Assembly: GCA_950295325.1 (NCBI GenBank)
Contig: OX485806.1
Coordinates: 12,214,001 to 12,278,000, forward strand
DNA length: 64,000 nucleotides
Direction: 5' to 3'
From: Polytrichum commune
Lineage: Eukaryota > Streptophyta > Polytrichopsida > Polytrichales > Polytrichaceae
This document shows, in pieces, positions 11,001 through 22,223 of the stretch (within the stretch, counting starts at the first letter, position 1; each line of letters begins with the position of its first letter). The notes beneath the pieces were generated by a model. The model was given only the letters and a program-made list of their open reading frames with translations, made no database searches and was not told where the DNA came from. Made by a program: the position numbers and the translations under genes.

Positions 11001-13275
11001 TGAGAATTCAGGAAGAGTACCCATCATAGATGACCTGGTTGTCCAAGAGGTTTAGGGTCCAGGAAGATTACCCATAGACATGAACTGGTTGAATTTAAGA
11101 GATAACCAATTCACTACTGAGAGGTCGAAAGCGGCCAATTACATTGACCCGTGTGAAGGATCAACCCTAATGTCGGCTCCATCAACTACTTGGGGGTTGT
11201 GCGCCATAGGAGCTAAGCCATAAGAGCATCCCCACTAGACCGGGCACCGCCCCGGGCATAATTGCACCGGTGGCACCCCGGGCATAGTGTGGGTTTACCC
11301 GACATATTGTTGGAGCCCACTAGCTCGGGTACATGCCCCTCTTCGAGGCCGGCCCCCGCCCGGTATTACCCCCTTGCCCGATTCCATTAGCCTTGCCCGA
11401 TGCCTTGCCCGGATACCGATTCCGTGCCCGATGTGTTGCCCGATTCCCTACCCGATCCCTTTCGGTTCTCCGCCCGGAAATATACTAAAATCCCTCGTTA
11501 ACTAATTCACTAATCATACTAGATTTTCATCAATCACGAAATAAAACATTACACTAATATCACTATATGAGTTAATTTGAGACTTTCTATTGTCACCCAT
11601 TAATATATGGACCACAACAACATGGTCTAATGTTTGAGTCGTCCTACCTAAACCATCTTGAAATGGGTTCTTAAAGACTGCAGATTTGTTTTCTTGGTTT
11701 TCCAGCTGCAATTTCAAGACTTTGGGGGCATGTTATATACCGCTGGAAAGATATTTTCAATACCTTTCCAACGGTATATAACATGCCCCCAAATTCTTAA
11801 AATTTCAGCTGTAAAACCCACAAAACAAATATGCAGTCTTTTAGTGACTGCAGATCAGGGTGGTCAAAAGCTCATGGTCCCATAACCGTCGTCAAAACCC
11901 CAAGTTGCAGGTATAAAGGAAAAAATTCATGGAGCTCCAGGGAGCTGGAGCATGGCGTGGTTTGTGTTTGTGTTTGTGTTTAGCATAGTGCGTTGCTACA
12001 TTGATCCAAAATTGTGCATTCTTCTGCCCTATCCCTCTCCTGGCATCCGACTGGTGGACGTTAGAACTTGGCGTCCTGGGCACCGGATTTCCAGGAGTGC
12101 CGTTCAACTGACTTATACCTCTGCTGGTGGGGACGCTCTAAGGACCTGCTAGAGACAACTACAGGTGACGTCTACTAATTGCGCAGACTGCAATACCGAT
12201 TATGCCCACGCCCCGACTCTGATTCCAGCAGATCGAAATGTCACTTTTCAAATTGGACGTCCACTTGGACAACCAGATGTCACAGGCGCGGACATCGCGA
12301 CGATGAAGACTGGTTGTGCTCTACGCTAGCATCAACACCAGGAAGAGGTCAGGAAAGGAGGAGAAAGACCCACTTACCTCCAGGATTGCTCCGGCACGTC
12401 CTCAGCCGCATCCTCCTCTGATGATGATACCTCGATTATGCGGCGGCGTCTTGCCGGGGGTGAGCCACACCTCCCAGCCACATGCCGCGGGTCCTCTCTG
12501 GCCTTGGATCGCCGCTCTCCAGCTGCGCGCCTGTGTTCTACCAATGTTGCTGGAGACATCTCCTTGCGCTTCCCAGTGCGATCCCGTGTCCGCAGCATCT
12601 TGGACACCCAAAAGCAACACATCGCGTCGGAAAAGCAACACAAGGGCGTGGGAAGGCAGCGCAGCGCCGTAGGGAAAGCAACACATCGGCGTTGCAGCAG
12701 ACACCACAATGGAGACTAGCGGACGTAGGTAAGAGGATCTATGCACCTCGGCATCGGAGAAGACCTATGGCCGACTGTGACCCTATGCCCAACCCACTGG
12801 AGGCCGTACAGGCACCTAAAACCGGGGGTTGCCGCGTGTCCGCATGCGGGCTTCCCAGTGCCATTGTCGGAGTTCGGCTTCCAGTGGCCGAGAGCGGCGA
12901 AAAATTTCACCGCATAGCAAAATTTGAACTTGACCGTGACCTAAATTGTGATGCATGCATATGAGATGGAAGATTTACCTGTTTTGGAACTGGGTTGATA
13001 GCGATGCTCGATGACTCAGTGGGTGTTGTGAAATTTTCACTCCCAAAGAAGTTGAGCAAGCGTGAGCGGCGGCGACGGTGTGCACGTTGGGTTCTTTGAA
13101 TTGTGTTGGGTTTTTGGGATGGCATCATTGCATTCTTCTCTTCGCATTCAAACACCAAAGTGGACAACACTGCAGCAGCCTCGGAGTCATCCGCATCCAC
13201 CCTTTGCGGATGTTGTGATGTGTCTATAAAACGGACAACCCTACCAGGCTTTCGTGCTGAACGCGACAACGCCAT
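8085..13275 (-). CDS. CACTA TNPA-like protein (Transposase_24-type), six exons, 660 aa
   Basis: My exon model on the minus strand is 13275-12979, 12598-12378, 10478-10201, 9777-9497, 9214-8531 and 8306-8085. All junctions are GT-AG with matching phases, and the sum is 1,983 nt with an open frame ending in TGA. The N-terminal exon is basic and includes FIDTSQHPQRVDADD. Exon 4 carries the region typical of plant Transposase_24/TNPA proteins (NRWRLNQLIDNNAGKP, then DAEHWKTLVGMRATEA). Exon 5 has a coiled-coil-like stretch (EMESIRTRVTDLEGSV) followed by an acidic Val/Pro/Thr-rich region. TNPA-type proteins bind the subterminal repeats and cooperate with TNPD in excision. The gene lies head to head with TNPD, with starts about 480 bp apart. 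The 12.98-12.60 kb junction is the least certain. The family assignment is solid; the exact N-terminus is inferred. Confidence 0.75.
10618..11115. repeat. degenerate minisatellite, about 65-80 bp unit, roughly seven to eight copies
   Basis: Diverged units share the core TTCAGGAAGATTACCCATCA, then a stretch like TGAACTGGTTGAGT, then GAGAAATAACCAATTGA. They follow one another through this interval, inside an intron of the TNPA-like gene (12377-10479). Internal tandem repeats are common in CACTA elements. No coding sense is apparent. Confidence 0.75.
11224..12138. mobile_element. nested PIF/Harbinger-type (Tourist-like) TIR element, 915 bp
   Basis: The left end GAGCATCCCCACTAG (11224-11238) pairs with the right end CTGGTGGGGACGCTC (12124-12138) at 13 of 15 positions. 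TAA flanks both sides (11221-11223 and 12139-12141), the 3-bp TWA-type duplication made by PIF/Harbinger elements. There is no transposase, so it is a non-autonomous element nested in the TNPA intron. It holds a GC-rich GCCCGAT/GCCCGG-rich stretch (about 11240-11480) and the strong hairpin at 11672-11843. Confidence 0.65.
11672..11843. repeat. long inverted repeat (hairpin, about 82-bp stem)
   Basis: The arms at 11672-11753 and 11761-11843 are inverted copies around a 7-nt loop. The inner 33 bp match with only two mismatches (left arm TTTGGGGGCATGTTATATAC...). The outer part matches at roughly 85%. A transcript would fold into a miRNA-precursor-like or siRNA-producing hairpin. It sits inside the nested TIR element, whose family could use it structurally. 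Confidence 0.85.
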
Positions 13276-13758
13276 GCTGCTAAGGGATGTTCAAGCAATG
13301 AGCGTACAAAGGTGAAGCCGCAACACTTAGGGTTTAGAGAATGTCGGCGAGCCTTCTCAGGGTCCTCTGGGGCATCCACTGCCTGGAATACCCTCTGGGA
13401 CACGTGGGAAAAGGTCAGGTACATTGTTTTTTTACTGGCGTCGTAGATACCAGTGTTTTCTTGGACGTCATGTAAGACACCCAATGCGACATGTGCTTAA
13501 TTCGAACACTGTGCGCTCCCCATTGTGTGCGGGAATGAAAGATCCAGGTCATCGACGTGACCATTGTGGTTTCGATGTTCTGCAGCAGTCAAATCCCTCA
13601 CGTGGGTGTGTATGGAACACACTGCCGTGTAGTGTGTGACCTTCATTTTGGTGTCCAGGAAGATGTCACAATTGACGCCGACAGATCAACAGCAATGTCC
13701 CCATGGACATTCTCAGTGACATCCACCCTGGAAGAGACACTCCGCATAGTGTCAACGA

Positions 13759-16700
13759 ATGGTGTCCAGGAAGATGGACGATGGACGCATACTTCGTCAC
13801 GTGCCAATAGGGGATTTGATACTTCATACGGAGCTCCGCGTGGCGACAGAGAACAATGTGCACACATTTAGATGTCCTTGCAAAGACTGCAAGGGTGGAC
13901 GCAGAAAAACCATACAAGTTATACGGCAACACCACGCGGCAGTTGGCCGTGATCCATTTCTAACCAAGTCTTTACTAGGCGGTGATCCCGTCGATGGATA
14001 CCCACCGTTTGGAATGTGGGTGGAGGACGTCTGTTGTGACAACGACGTTGTAGAAGACATCCCTTCGAACACATTACCTGAACCCGTAGACGCCGACAAC
14101 GGGGCACTTCCCCCACCCCTCCTGGATGAATTCCATGAAGTTGAACGTCAAGTGCTGGAGGCACTGGGCAGAGGGGATGCACTCCACGAAGAGGCCGTAG
14201 CTGAAGGACGTTTGCATATGGAGAACGAGGAAGACGGCGACATCGAAGATGAATTGGATGGTTTGTATACGGAAGCCACGACTCCAGTGTACCCGGGTTC
14301 AAAAATGAGTGTTGTGTCCGCCACGATCATCATAATGAACATGTGCTCGGTGTTCCGTGTGAGCAATACATTTACCGATGAGTTGTTCCGATTTTTGTCT
14401 GGAGACTTGTTACCAATGCCCAACAAGTTGCCCAAAACTCATTATGCGGCTCGGAAGAGCATCTGTCGACTTGGATTGACCTACAACAATATCCATGCAT
14501 GCCCCAATGGTTGTATTCTATATGACGAAGAATATGCAAATCATGATTTATGTCCCAAGTGCACGGCGCGACGATGGCTGGATGGCAGCAACAACATTCC
14601 CGCAAAAGTAATCCGTCACTTTCCCCTAATTCCTAGGTTGAAACGGATGTGGCGCTCGTCTGAGATAGCGCGTCTATTGACAGGTCACACCAAACACGTC
14701 AGCAGTGATGACATCATGCATTCTGTGGTTGACAGCCCTGCATGGAAGCACATCAACAATGACGTCGCGTTTGGCAACTTTGGGCGTGACGATAGGAACA
14801 TGAGACTGGCTCTCGCTTTGGACGGAGTGAATCCTTTTAAACTAAACAACACCAACTGGTCGACGTGGCCGGTATTGATTTTGATTTACAATTTCGAGCC
14901 ATGGTTGGTGACCAAAAAGTTTTTTATCTCGTTGTGTATATTGATTTCCGGGAAGAAGTCGCCGTCCTCTTCAAACATTGATGTGTTTATACGACCGCTT
15001 TTGAAGGAGCTACAAGAGCTTTGGCATGGTGTTGAGGCTTTAGATTTCTCCCAACCACAAGGGAGTCGCACTTTCACTTTGCGTGCCATACTTATGTGGA
15101 CCATTTCCGATTTTCCCGCTTTCGGCCTCATTTCTGGTGTTACTTGTAAGGGCTACAAGGGGTGCCCTTGTTGTGGACCAAACACCGATGCGAGGATGGC
15201 AAAAACCGGAGACATGCTTCCAAATCGGAGCATTAGGGGCACCAAAATTGTTTACGGCGGCATTCATCGTTATTTACCCCGTCACCACCCGTATCGCCGG
15301 AATAGGAGATTCAATGGGGAGGAAGAAGAACGTCCTAGGCCAAAACCGATGTCGGGGGATGATATCATTCGATACGCAGCTTGACGCGATTCATACCTAC
15401 AGATGGGCGGGAGAGAGAACGGACCCAACGATCCTGTGCATGTCACAGGCGTCAAAAGACTTAGTGCGTTGTTCGAGCTGGAATACTGGCAGGTGATTCC
15501 CGTATAACAATTAATGTTTGCACATCCTGTCCACAGATGTTGAAGTGGACATTGCGACGTCCGTCTCAGTCACGTAGTTTGTAATGATGTCCACCAAGAC
15601 ATCTGACCTGATGCTTCAGGCCATGATGATTACCAGCTTTGCTCATACGGATTGACGAGGCATGCATGTGTCCATGAAAGTGCTGGCAATGTGTCTGAAA
15701 TTGCCCATGTGTCTTGTGCAACACCTGCTAGAGCGTCACATCCTCGATGTTATGCATTGTGAGAAGAATTTGTACGAGAACTTGTTGAAGACATTGTTTG
15801 GAATGAATGATAGTCCTGGAAGCAGGGTCGACGCGGAGGACCTGGGAATACGCGAAGAGATATGGTTGCAACTCCCACGGCGGCCACATGATGGGTACTA
15901 TATGCCGCACGCTCCCTATGTTTTTAGGCCACATGAACGCGCGGAGTTTGTTGGAATCGTCTCCAATATTCGTACCCCCACAAACTACGTGGGTAGCATT
16001 CACAAGCGCCTAGCGGATGGGAAATTGCAGTACATGAAAACGTACGACTATCATGTTCTCATGCAACAGGCAAGTAAAGAAGGACACCCTCGGGGATGTC
16101 AATGTTGTAATACAATGTATCAATGTGTCATAGGAGTATAGGCACACACCGCATGATGTCTACTGAGACCTCATTCCAAACATGGTTGACGCGTCAACAT
16201 CCTGGGGGACGTTATCCTCAAACTGTTCTCGCAGTCCATGTTCTTCATGACGCTCCTAGATGTTCTGTCTGATGTTCAGGGGGGCGCGACACAATCGTTC
16301 TCTGACTTTCTAAATACATGTCTTCCAGATTCTTCCAGTGGCTATACGCAACCTATTGGATGAAAGCGTGCGCGTAGCTATTATCAAACTGAGTAGAGTG
16401 TTTCAGAGACTATGCGCCAAGGAGGTGAAGAGAGGCGACAAGGAGGGCACAATGTTGGATGTGGTGATGACGACGTGCGTCATGGAGAAGGAGTTTCCTC
16501 CCACATTTATGAATGTCATGACGCATCTTCCCGTCCATTTGGTGGAGCAGTTGTACACGTGCGGTCCAGTGCATTGTCGATGGATGTATCCCATAGAACG
16601 GTACATGAAAACGTTGAAAGATTACGTTCGAACATTTGCACATCCGGAGGGTAGCATAGCGGAAGGTTATCAAATGGACGACACGCTTGGTTTTTGCACG

Positions 16701-17990
16701 GAGTACATGCATCAGTACAGAGGAACTACACATCGTGTATGGGACGCTGAAGAGGATGCAACCATGAACGATGAGATTCTCCGTTGCAACTCACAACAAA
16801 AGCGAAAGATGTCCGACGAATTCCGCAACTATGCGCACGCTTTTGTTTTGGACAATGCGTCGTCATTGGAGCGTTGCAGGGAGTTAGTGGAACCCATACT
16901 TACTTTACTTCAAGCCTCGATGATATATACTGTCACCCAATGCAAAATACCTGTGCCATGTCAACTGTGACATGCAGCAGTGCATGAGGATGTGTTGGAC
17001 ATGATGTCCCAAATGACATTCTTTCTGAGATATACGCGTCACATGTGATATTGCAGATGATGGCCATCACACTTTTGCATCACCTTTATATACATGCAAG
17101 GGCCATTTCTAACCACAATTTAATGGCACACAACCTTGTGCAGGGAGTTTATGGTAGCTAGAGTTTCGCGTTGGAAAGAGAGGGAGGCCTTTCGGAAAAT
17201 GTGTCGCCGCCGGCATCCAACTTTAGCAGTGCGGTATCCGTTGGAACTACACGATCTTCCTCCCTTTGCAACATGGTTGACGTCGCGTCTGTCACGTCAG
17301 CGTTCCTCCGGCGAAGTTGTGGACGTCGATGTTGCGCAATACGCGCAACCTCCCGAGCGATATGCAATCTCACACCGGAAAATGTATGCGTTTGGCATGC
17401 ACTTCCGAGTACGAGGTGCTGAGGGTGGCCTCGTCACGCGCGATTCATGTGTGGTGGCCTCATTTACACGACAAATACCATGGGGCTTGAGAAATGGGCG
17501 ACCCATAGAGACAACCGAGGAGTATGTGGGCTACATCGAAGAGATCTTGGAGCTAGATTACCAAAATCATTGCACCACTGTGCTAGTGTGCGATTGGGTT
17601 CGCCCAAGTGCAGATCCTCGACACCCTAACATCACACGGGATCAATATGGTTTCACCGTTGCGAACTTCAACCGCATGGATGGCAAAGTGCACTCAAACT
17701 CTTTTGCATTTCCATTGCATTGTCAACAAGTTTTTTTCTCCAATGACCCGACGAGGCCATGATGGAAGGTTGTATGTCGCACGGACGTGAGGGGTAGACG
17801 TGGGCAACTACAAACCAACCAGACCTTACCGCGCATAATCGATGTCGGCCACGATGCTGACTTTGTGGGTTTACAACCACAAATGCAAGATGTAGAGCCC
17901 ACTAGAGAACCCGCAACGGACGGCGGCATGCACATCCCAGCCTCGTTGGATGTTCGTGGGGAAGAAGAAAATGAAGGAACACAGTATTAG
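13759..17990 (+). CDS. CACTA TNPD-like transposase (Tnp2 + DUF4218 + DUF4216), two in-frame TGA codons
   Basis: Exons as I read them: 13759-15492; about 15662-16069 (a probable GC donor follows); 16329 to about 16966; 17144-17990. The first exon holds the Tnp2 (transposase_21) domain, with the zinc-finger-like CPKCTARRW and ALALDGVNPF (the conserved D-G-x-NPF motif). Exon 2 has RHILDVMHCEKNLYENLL. Exon 3 is DUF4218 (HLVEQLYTCGPVHCRWMYPIER). Exon 4 is DUF4216 (EEILELDYQNHCTTVLVCDW). TNPD is the catalytic transposase that cuts at the CACTA ends. TGA occurs at 15382-15384 and at 17760-17762, each where the family normally has Trp, and the frame stays open after both. The ATG could be 13759 or 13774. 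The acceptor of exon 2 is not resolved. Confidence 0.85.
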
Positions 17991-19071
17991 TGGTTACAAC
18001 CCAAAGCACCTACAGCAATGTCACATCACACATGGCATGCAATGTATAAGGTTGCGTCACAAGGGACGCCTTGCTGGAGAGGAACCGACTGTCAAGGCTG
18101 ATGTCTACTCGGGTGTCCGCGGAGACGTCCTTTGTGTTCAACAGACGGATGGTCATAATTTTCTAGGCACTAAGATTTTCCAGTAGCAGTTGCTCGTCTA
18201 TATGTGGAATGTGGCCACGAGATCCAACGTGGGCACTCCCACGTTTGGCGCATGTATTTTTGGAATTGTGAGAGCAATGAAGTGCCATATTTTGCTTGCA
18301 AAAGTCTTCCCTTGATTTCCTCATGTCTAAATGTACAAATATATAACCTTTGAAATCCTTTGAAATCAAAATCAACATATGACAAACTAAATTATAAACA
18401 AGTGAATGAGAAAACATTCCTTTTGTAGCAAAACTTGAAATTTCATAATTTTTCTATTTTAATCCAAAGGACATTTTTCCACTTTAATTAATTATTCGGC
18501 TAACATGTGTTGAACCAGCTATATATGAACCTACGGTATGCAATTGTGGTCCCGCATGTCTACCTTATGGCAATTAGAGAATGACTCAACCACCCCCGTG
18601 TTTTTTGGCTCATCCGCTACAAATATTTGAACGGAATTCGGGAGAATAACATGCATGCCAAGAACCATATTGATGCACCGTGAGAAATTTATGTGGCATT
18701 CCCTCAAATTTTTGGGAACAAGTTTGTCTTTTATAGCCAACCACACATAGTTGAACATTCTCCAACCTTTTTTTCCCGGGCAGCACTTTAAATCTGCCCG
18801 CCGCAACTTTATACATGCCGTGGATAGACCTGTGGGGATGACGTGGCGTTAGCGGCCTTACAAACGGCCCGACGCAGGACGTCAGCATGTTTTAAATGAC
18901 ATCCACAAGAACATGGCTATCCTTCCTGACATCGCCATGTCCTGGCCCATGATCTGTCATGTTTCACGCAACGTCCAATAAAATCTGCAATTCTGTGGGC
19001 ATTTATTGCCGAACATAGTGACATCTCGGAAGACATCACTCGTTTCCCCAAAACGACCCCAAAAACGCGGG
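17991..19071. promoter_or_regulatory. right subterminal region of the CACTA element
   Basis: There is no gene. GACATC, GATGTC, GACGTC and related words recur between 18060 and 18180 and between 18830 and 19060, mirroring the left side. The interior (18200-18800) is AT-rich without recognisable features. Confidence 0.5.
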
Positions 19072-19083
19072 TTTCTTATAGTG
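19072..19083 (-). repeat. CACTA right terminal inverted repeat
   Basis: This is a perfect inverted match to 6938-6949 and is followed by TGT at 19084-19086, the second copy of the target duplication. Confidence 0.95.
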
Positions 19084-19086
19084 TGT

Positions 19087-20561
19087 ATAGGGGATTCTTA
19101 AAAGAAGAAGAGTTGGAATTGGCACCCTCTACGTTAAAGCAATGCCTTTGTCCATAGGGGACACTTGCTTAAGAGAGAGAAGTTCAAATTAGTTGAAAAA
19201 AAGTACCCTAAATATTGTATATAGTATCGCTTTCTATTTGGAGTTACACAATGCTATATGTTTCTACTAGTAAAGTATTTTGTCCCCAAGCAAAGATGTT
19301 AATGTTCTATAATGTCCAAACAACCAATTTGACCTTTGTAGGCCAGAAATAAGATACACAATAAATAATTACAACATTGCATAAAGAGGTTGCATATGGC
19401 TCAAATGAAAGCTGTTCTTGTTCTTGTTCTTGTTCTTGCTTATTTGCAGAGGAAAATCCCAGAGAAATACCTTCTTGATATGTGCTGAATCTTTGCCTGA
19501 CCTCACTTTGCTCATTTTGGTGTAAAGAAGCAAGCCTAAAAAATCAAACTACAGATAAGGATTTCAGTGATGTGAATGCATGAACAAAAGCGCAGAAAAC
19601 ACTCCACAATGTACATGGAGATACAAGAAGCAAAGTTGCCCAATGCAATTCAACCCTTGAGTACAAAATTTTGAGGAGATTCAACATTAGCTCTGAAAAG
19701 TTCAATAAATAGCAACCTTGTATGCCCACATGTAATGACCTATGGAATGTGAGAACGCTCCAAGTAACACCACAAATGTAGACAAATTCTCAAGTATTCA
19801 GAATGTTGAAGCCTTTTTCATCTTTAAATTTCCAGGAATTCTACAAACCTCTTCTAAATGATTGAAATGGAGGTTGTAGAGTTTATTGACCAGTAATCCT
19901 TTGTCTTGGTGTCCTCAATCAACTTGAACAACACTTCTCTGTAAGATTTAACACACAATCCAGAATCAAGTTAGATCATGAATATACTCCTTCTGTCAAT
20001 CATGAAGTCAATTATATCAAAAGTCGGACCTCCCCAGACTGCAAGCAATGAACTGTCCAAGTGCCCTTCAAGTTGGTTCAAGGAAGCTTTTGCATGTGCA
20101 ATATATATAATAGCCTAGTAATTTTTTATCGATACAATGCTTTAGGGACATTGAGCAACTGACCTGTCTGGCTTGAATAGCAAGTACCGATACACAAACC
20201 ACTGTCAAACAAAGCAGAAGTATATAAGCAATTGTCAAAGGTCAATAAACTTAAAAGGACATTTACAAGCTGCCTACACACCGATGTTGTATATAAAATA
20301 CACTAGATCTCCTTGTACTTTGCAAATGGTATTCAACTGCAAGGTGACCTTCATAGTTTTTGGCACATCTTCATAAATCCTACTTAAATGAACATAAAAC
20401 CCAACCAAACTAGAAGGCGTAATAAATAATAGCTAATTACCCTTAAGAATAAAATTCCAACAATCTCGAAGAAGTCAGGGATGAGGGGGAGCCTGTCTAA
20501 GGTCTGTCACAATCCATCGGAACACATCAGGTTTCTCAAAGCAATGTGTTGAGGCAGTGTG
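19087..20561. other. intergenic stretch, no gene recognised
   Basis: AT-rich, with no convincing open frame. It contains CTATTTGGAGTTACACAATG at 19234-19253, a sequence that recurs identically at 21762-21781 and in related form at the ends of the short TIR element at 47.4 kb. It looks like old repeat debris. Confidence 0.4.
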
Positions 20562-21089
20562 TCATAGGGTTGAATTACCTTTACTTCGGTGTGTCGGTGT
20601 TACCAAGACACCGGGAGACTTGGATGTTCCGTCTCCTCTACGCATTGCGATCTCCTGCGTCCAACCTCCATGAATAAGTTCTCGAAGACGATGTAGATCT
20701 TGCACGCTTAGCTCGTGTAGCGAGCTTGTGCACAGGTATTCTGGGATTGGTGAGTCTATCTTCCAATTCCTGGTGAAGATCTCCATGTTCATGTCAAACC
20801 TTTTAAGGGTAAACGACATCTTTTCCATTGGAGATAAGTTCCTCTCCATGAGCTGCACGTCATGGGTAGCCAGCCGAAGCGCTGCGAGCTGCACCGTGTA
20901 TGTAGCATTCTCCCGGGTGTTCGTCGAAAGAGTCGTCAAAGTTGCGAGCAACTTCAGCAATGCGCCTCGGTCCACGTGACGGCGATCATAACGAACCCAA
21001 GGACATTCACAATTGCAACAAAATTCAAGTACATATGCTAGTAGGGGATCACAAACAATATGTTGTCCATTAAATTTTGTCTTATCCAT
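20562..21089 (-). CDS. uncharacterised 175-aa protein (Cys cluster near N-terminus)
   Basis: An open frame starts at ATG 21089 (MDKTKFNGQHIVCDPLL) and ends at 20562. It has a Cys cluster at its N-terminus (EFCCNCECPW) that could bind metal, then a Leu-rich helical middle (GALLKLLATLTTLS) and a conserved-looking stretch (SSLHELSVQDLHRLREL). The frame also stays open upstream, through more Cys residues, to about 21131, so an upstream exon may join there. It lies 1.1 kb downstream of the GIY-YIG gene on the same strand and could be its neighbour or a 3' part. I recognise no family. Confidence 0.4.
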   Translation of the reverse strand: MDKTKFNGQHIVCDPLLAYVLEFCCNCECPWVRYDRRHVDRGALLKLLATLTTLSTNTRENATYTVQLAALRLATHDVQLMERNLSPMEKMSFTLKRFDMNMEIFTRNWKIDSPIPEYLCTSSLHELSVQDLHRLRELIHGGWTQEIAMRRGDGTSKSPGVLVTPTHRSKGNSTL

Positions 21090-22223
21090 TGCAACAGGAC
21101 AAGGACAAGCACTCTTAAGCAATGACGACAAGCCTTAGGAATATAGACAAAATAAAGGACAATACTAGGCAACAACTATGATGGCAATGGATGCAATTAG
21201 AGTAAGGGGAGCAGTGCTAACCATTGCAATTCCACCACTGAAGTGGCACTTCCACATTGGAAAAGATAAAAAGAACGAGTCATGTGCTTCGCAACCGTAA
21301 GTCTCATCTCAAGAGTTATGCTTGTTGGACCTTTTGGATTACATGTTAAAGGATCACATTAGATGATAAAAATAAAGTACACCTTAAGTCCATTTTCACT
21401 ATGAAGCACAATCTTCTCGCAGGTTGCATGTAAGTTGATATGTGAACCTAAAATATCATTAAAAACCCACGGTTGAAATCTGTCTTCCATCTTTTTGGTT
21501 GCCTATCTTTTTATCTCTTCAGTTATGTGCATAAATAGTTTTACCCATCAATGACTAAATCCAGTGCATAAAAAGTTAAGGGGGTTTTGAATATGTTCAT
21601 TTTTATTTTTTTTGAGACAGAAGGCCAACAAGGCCAACGCCAAATGCTCAAGTTTTGAACATGAGGGGCAATTTAGGGTTCAGAATTTAGGGTTCATGAA
21701 TAGCTTCAGAAATATTCGTAGATGTCGATATCACATTGAATATCATATTTAGTGTCACTTACTATTTGGAGTTACACAATGCTATAAAGAAGCTCTTATT
21801 TCAAACCAGACAACTTCTGACAGTAGTTTCCCATGTATGTATGCATATTATTAACCATCTTTTTGGCCTCCTTATGTGCATTCACTTGCAGAATATGAGT
21901 TTTTCCAATGAACAAGCAATGGCTTATGTGTCTTTGTTGGATGTGTGCAGCACTTCCATGTGTCTATGTTTACACTGGAAGTGAGGAGTCTACTCCCTCT
22001 GAGAGTGCGCGCCACCACAGATAGTGAGCCTGTGAACGAACTGGTGAATGATATAGAGGGCCCAATGGCAAATGATAGGAAACACCAAAAACGCCGAAAA
22101 TGAACGGGGAAGACAGAAAATTGGAATGGAAACATATGTTTATTATTTTCTCCTTAATATCCAATACAAAGGGTCCACCGACGGTCTACCCCTTAAGATA
22201 TTGTAGGATTTATTTGGTTGAGA

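Larger units (their letters stand above)
6938..19083. mobile_element. CACTA (CMC/EnSpm) DNA transposon, 12,146 bp, with TGT target duplication
   Basis: The left end CACTATAAGAAA (6938-6949) and the right end TTTCTTATAGTG (19072-19083) are perfect 12-bp inverted repeats with the superfamily's diagnostic CACTA start. They are flanked by a 3-bp target duplication, TGT, at 6935-6937 and 19084-19086, exactly the size this superfamily makes. Inside are a TNPA-like gene on minus (8085-13275) and a TNPD-like transposase on plus (13759-17990). Both subterminal regions are dense in ACGTC/GACGT and GACATC/GATGTC words, as expected for TNPA-binding repeats. The ends look mobilisable. The transposase gene is damaged by two in-frame TGA codons, so the copy is probably non-autonomous. 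A nested 915-bp TIR element and a minisatellite add to its length. Confidence 0.95.
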
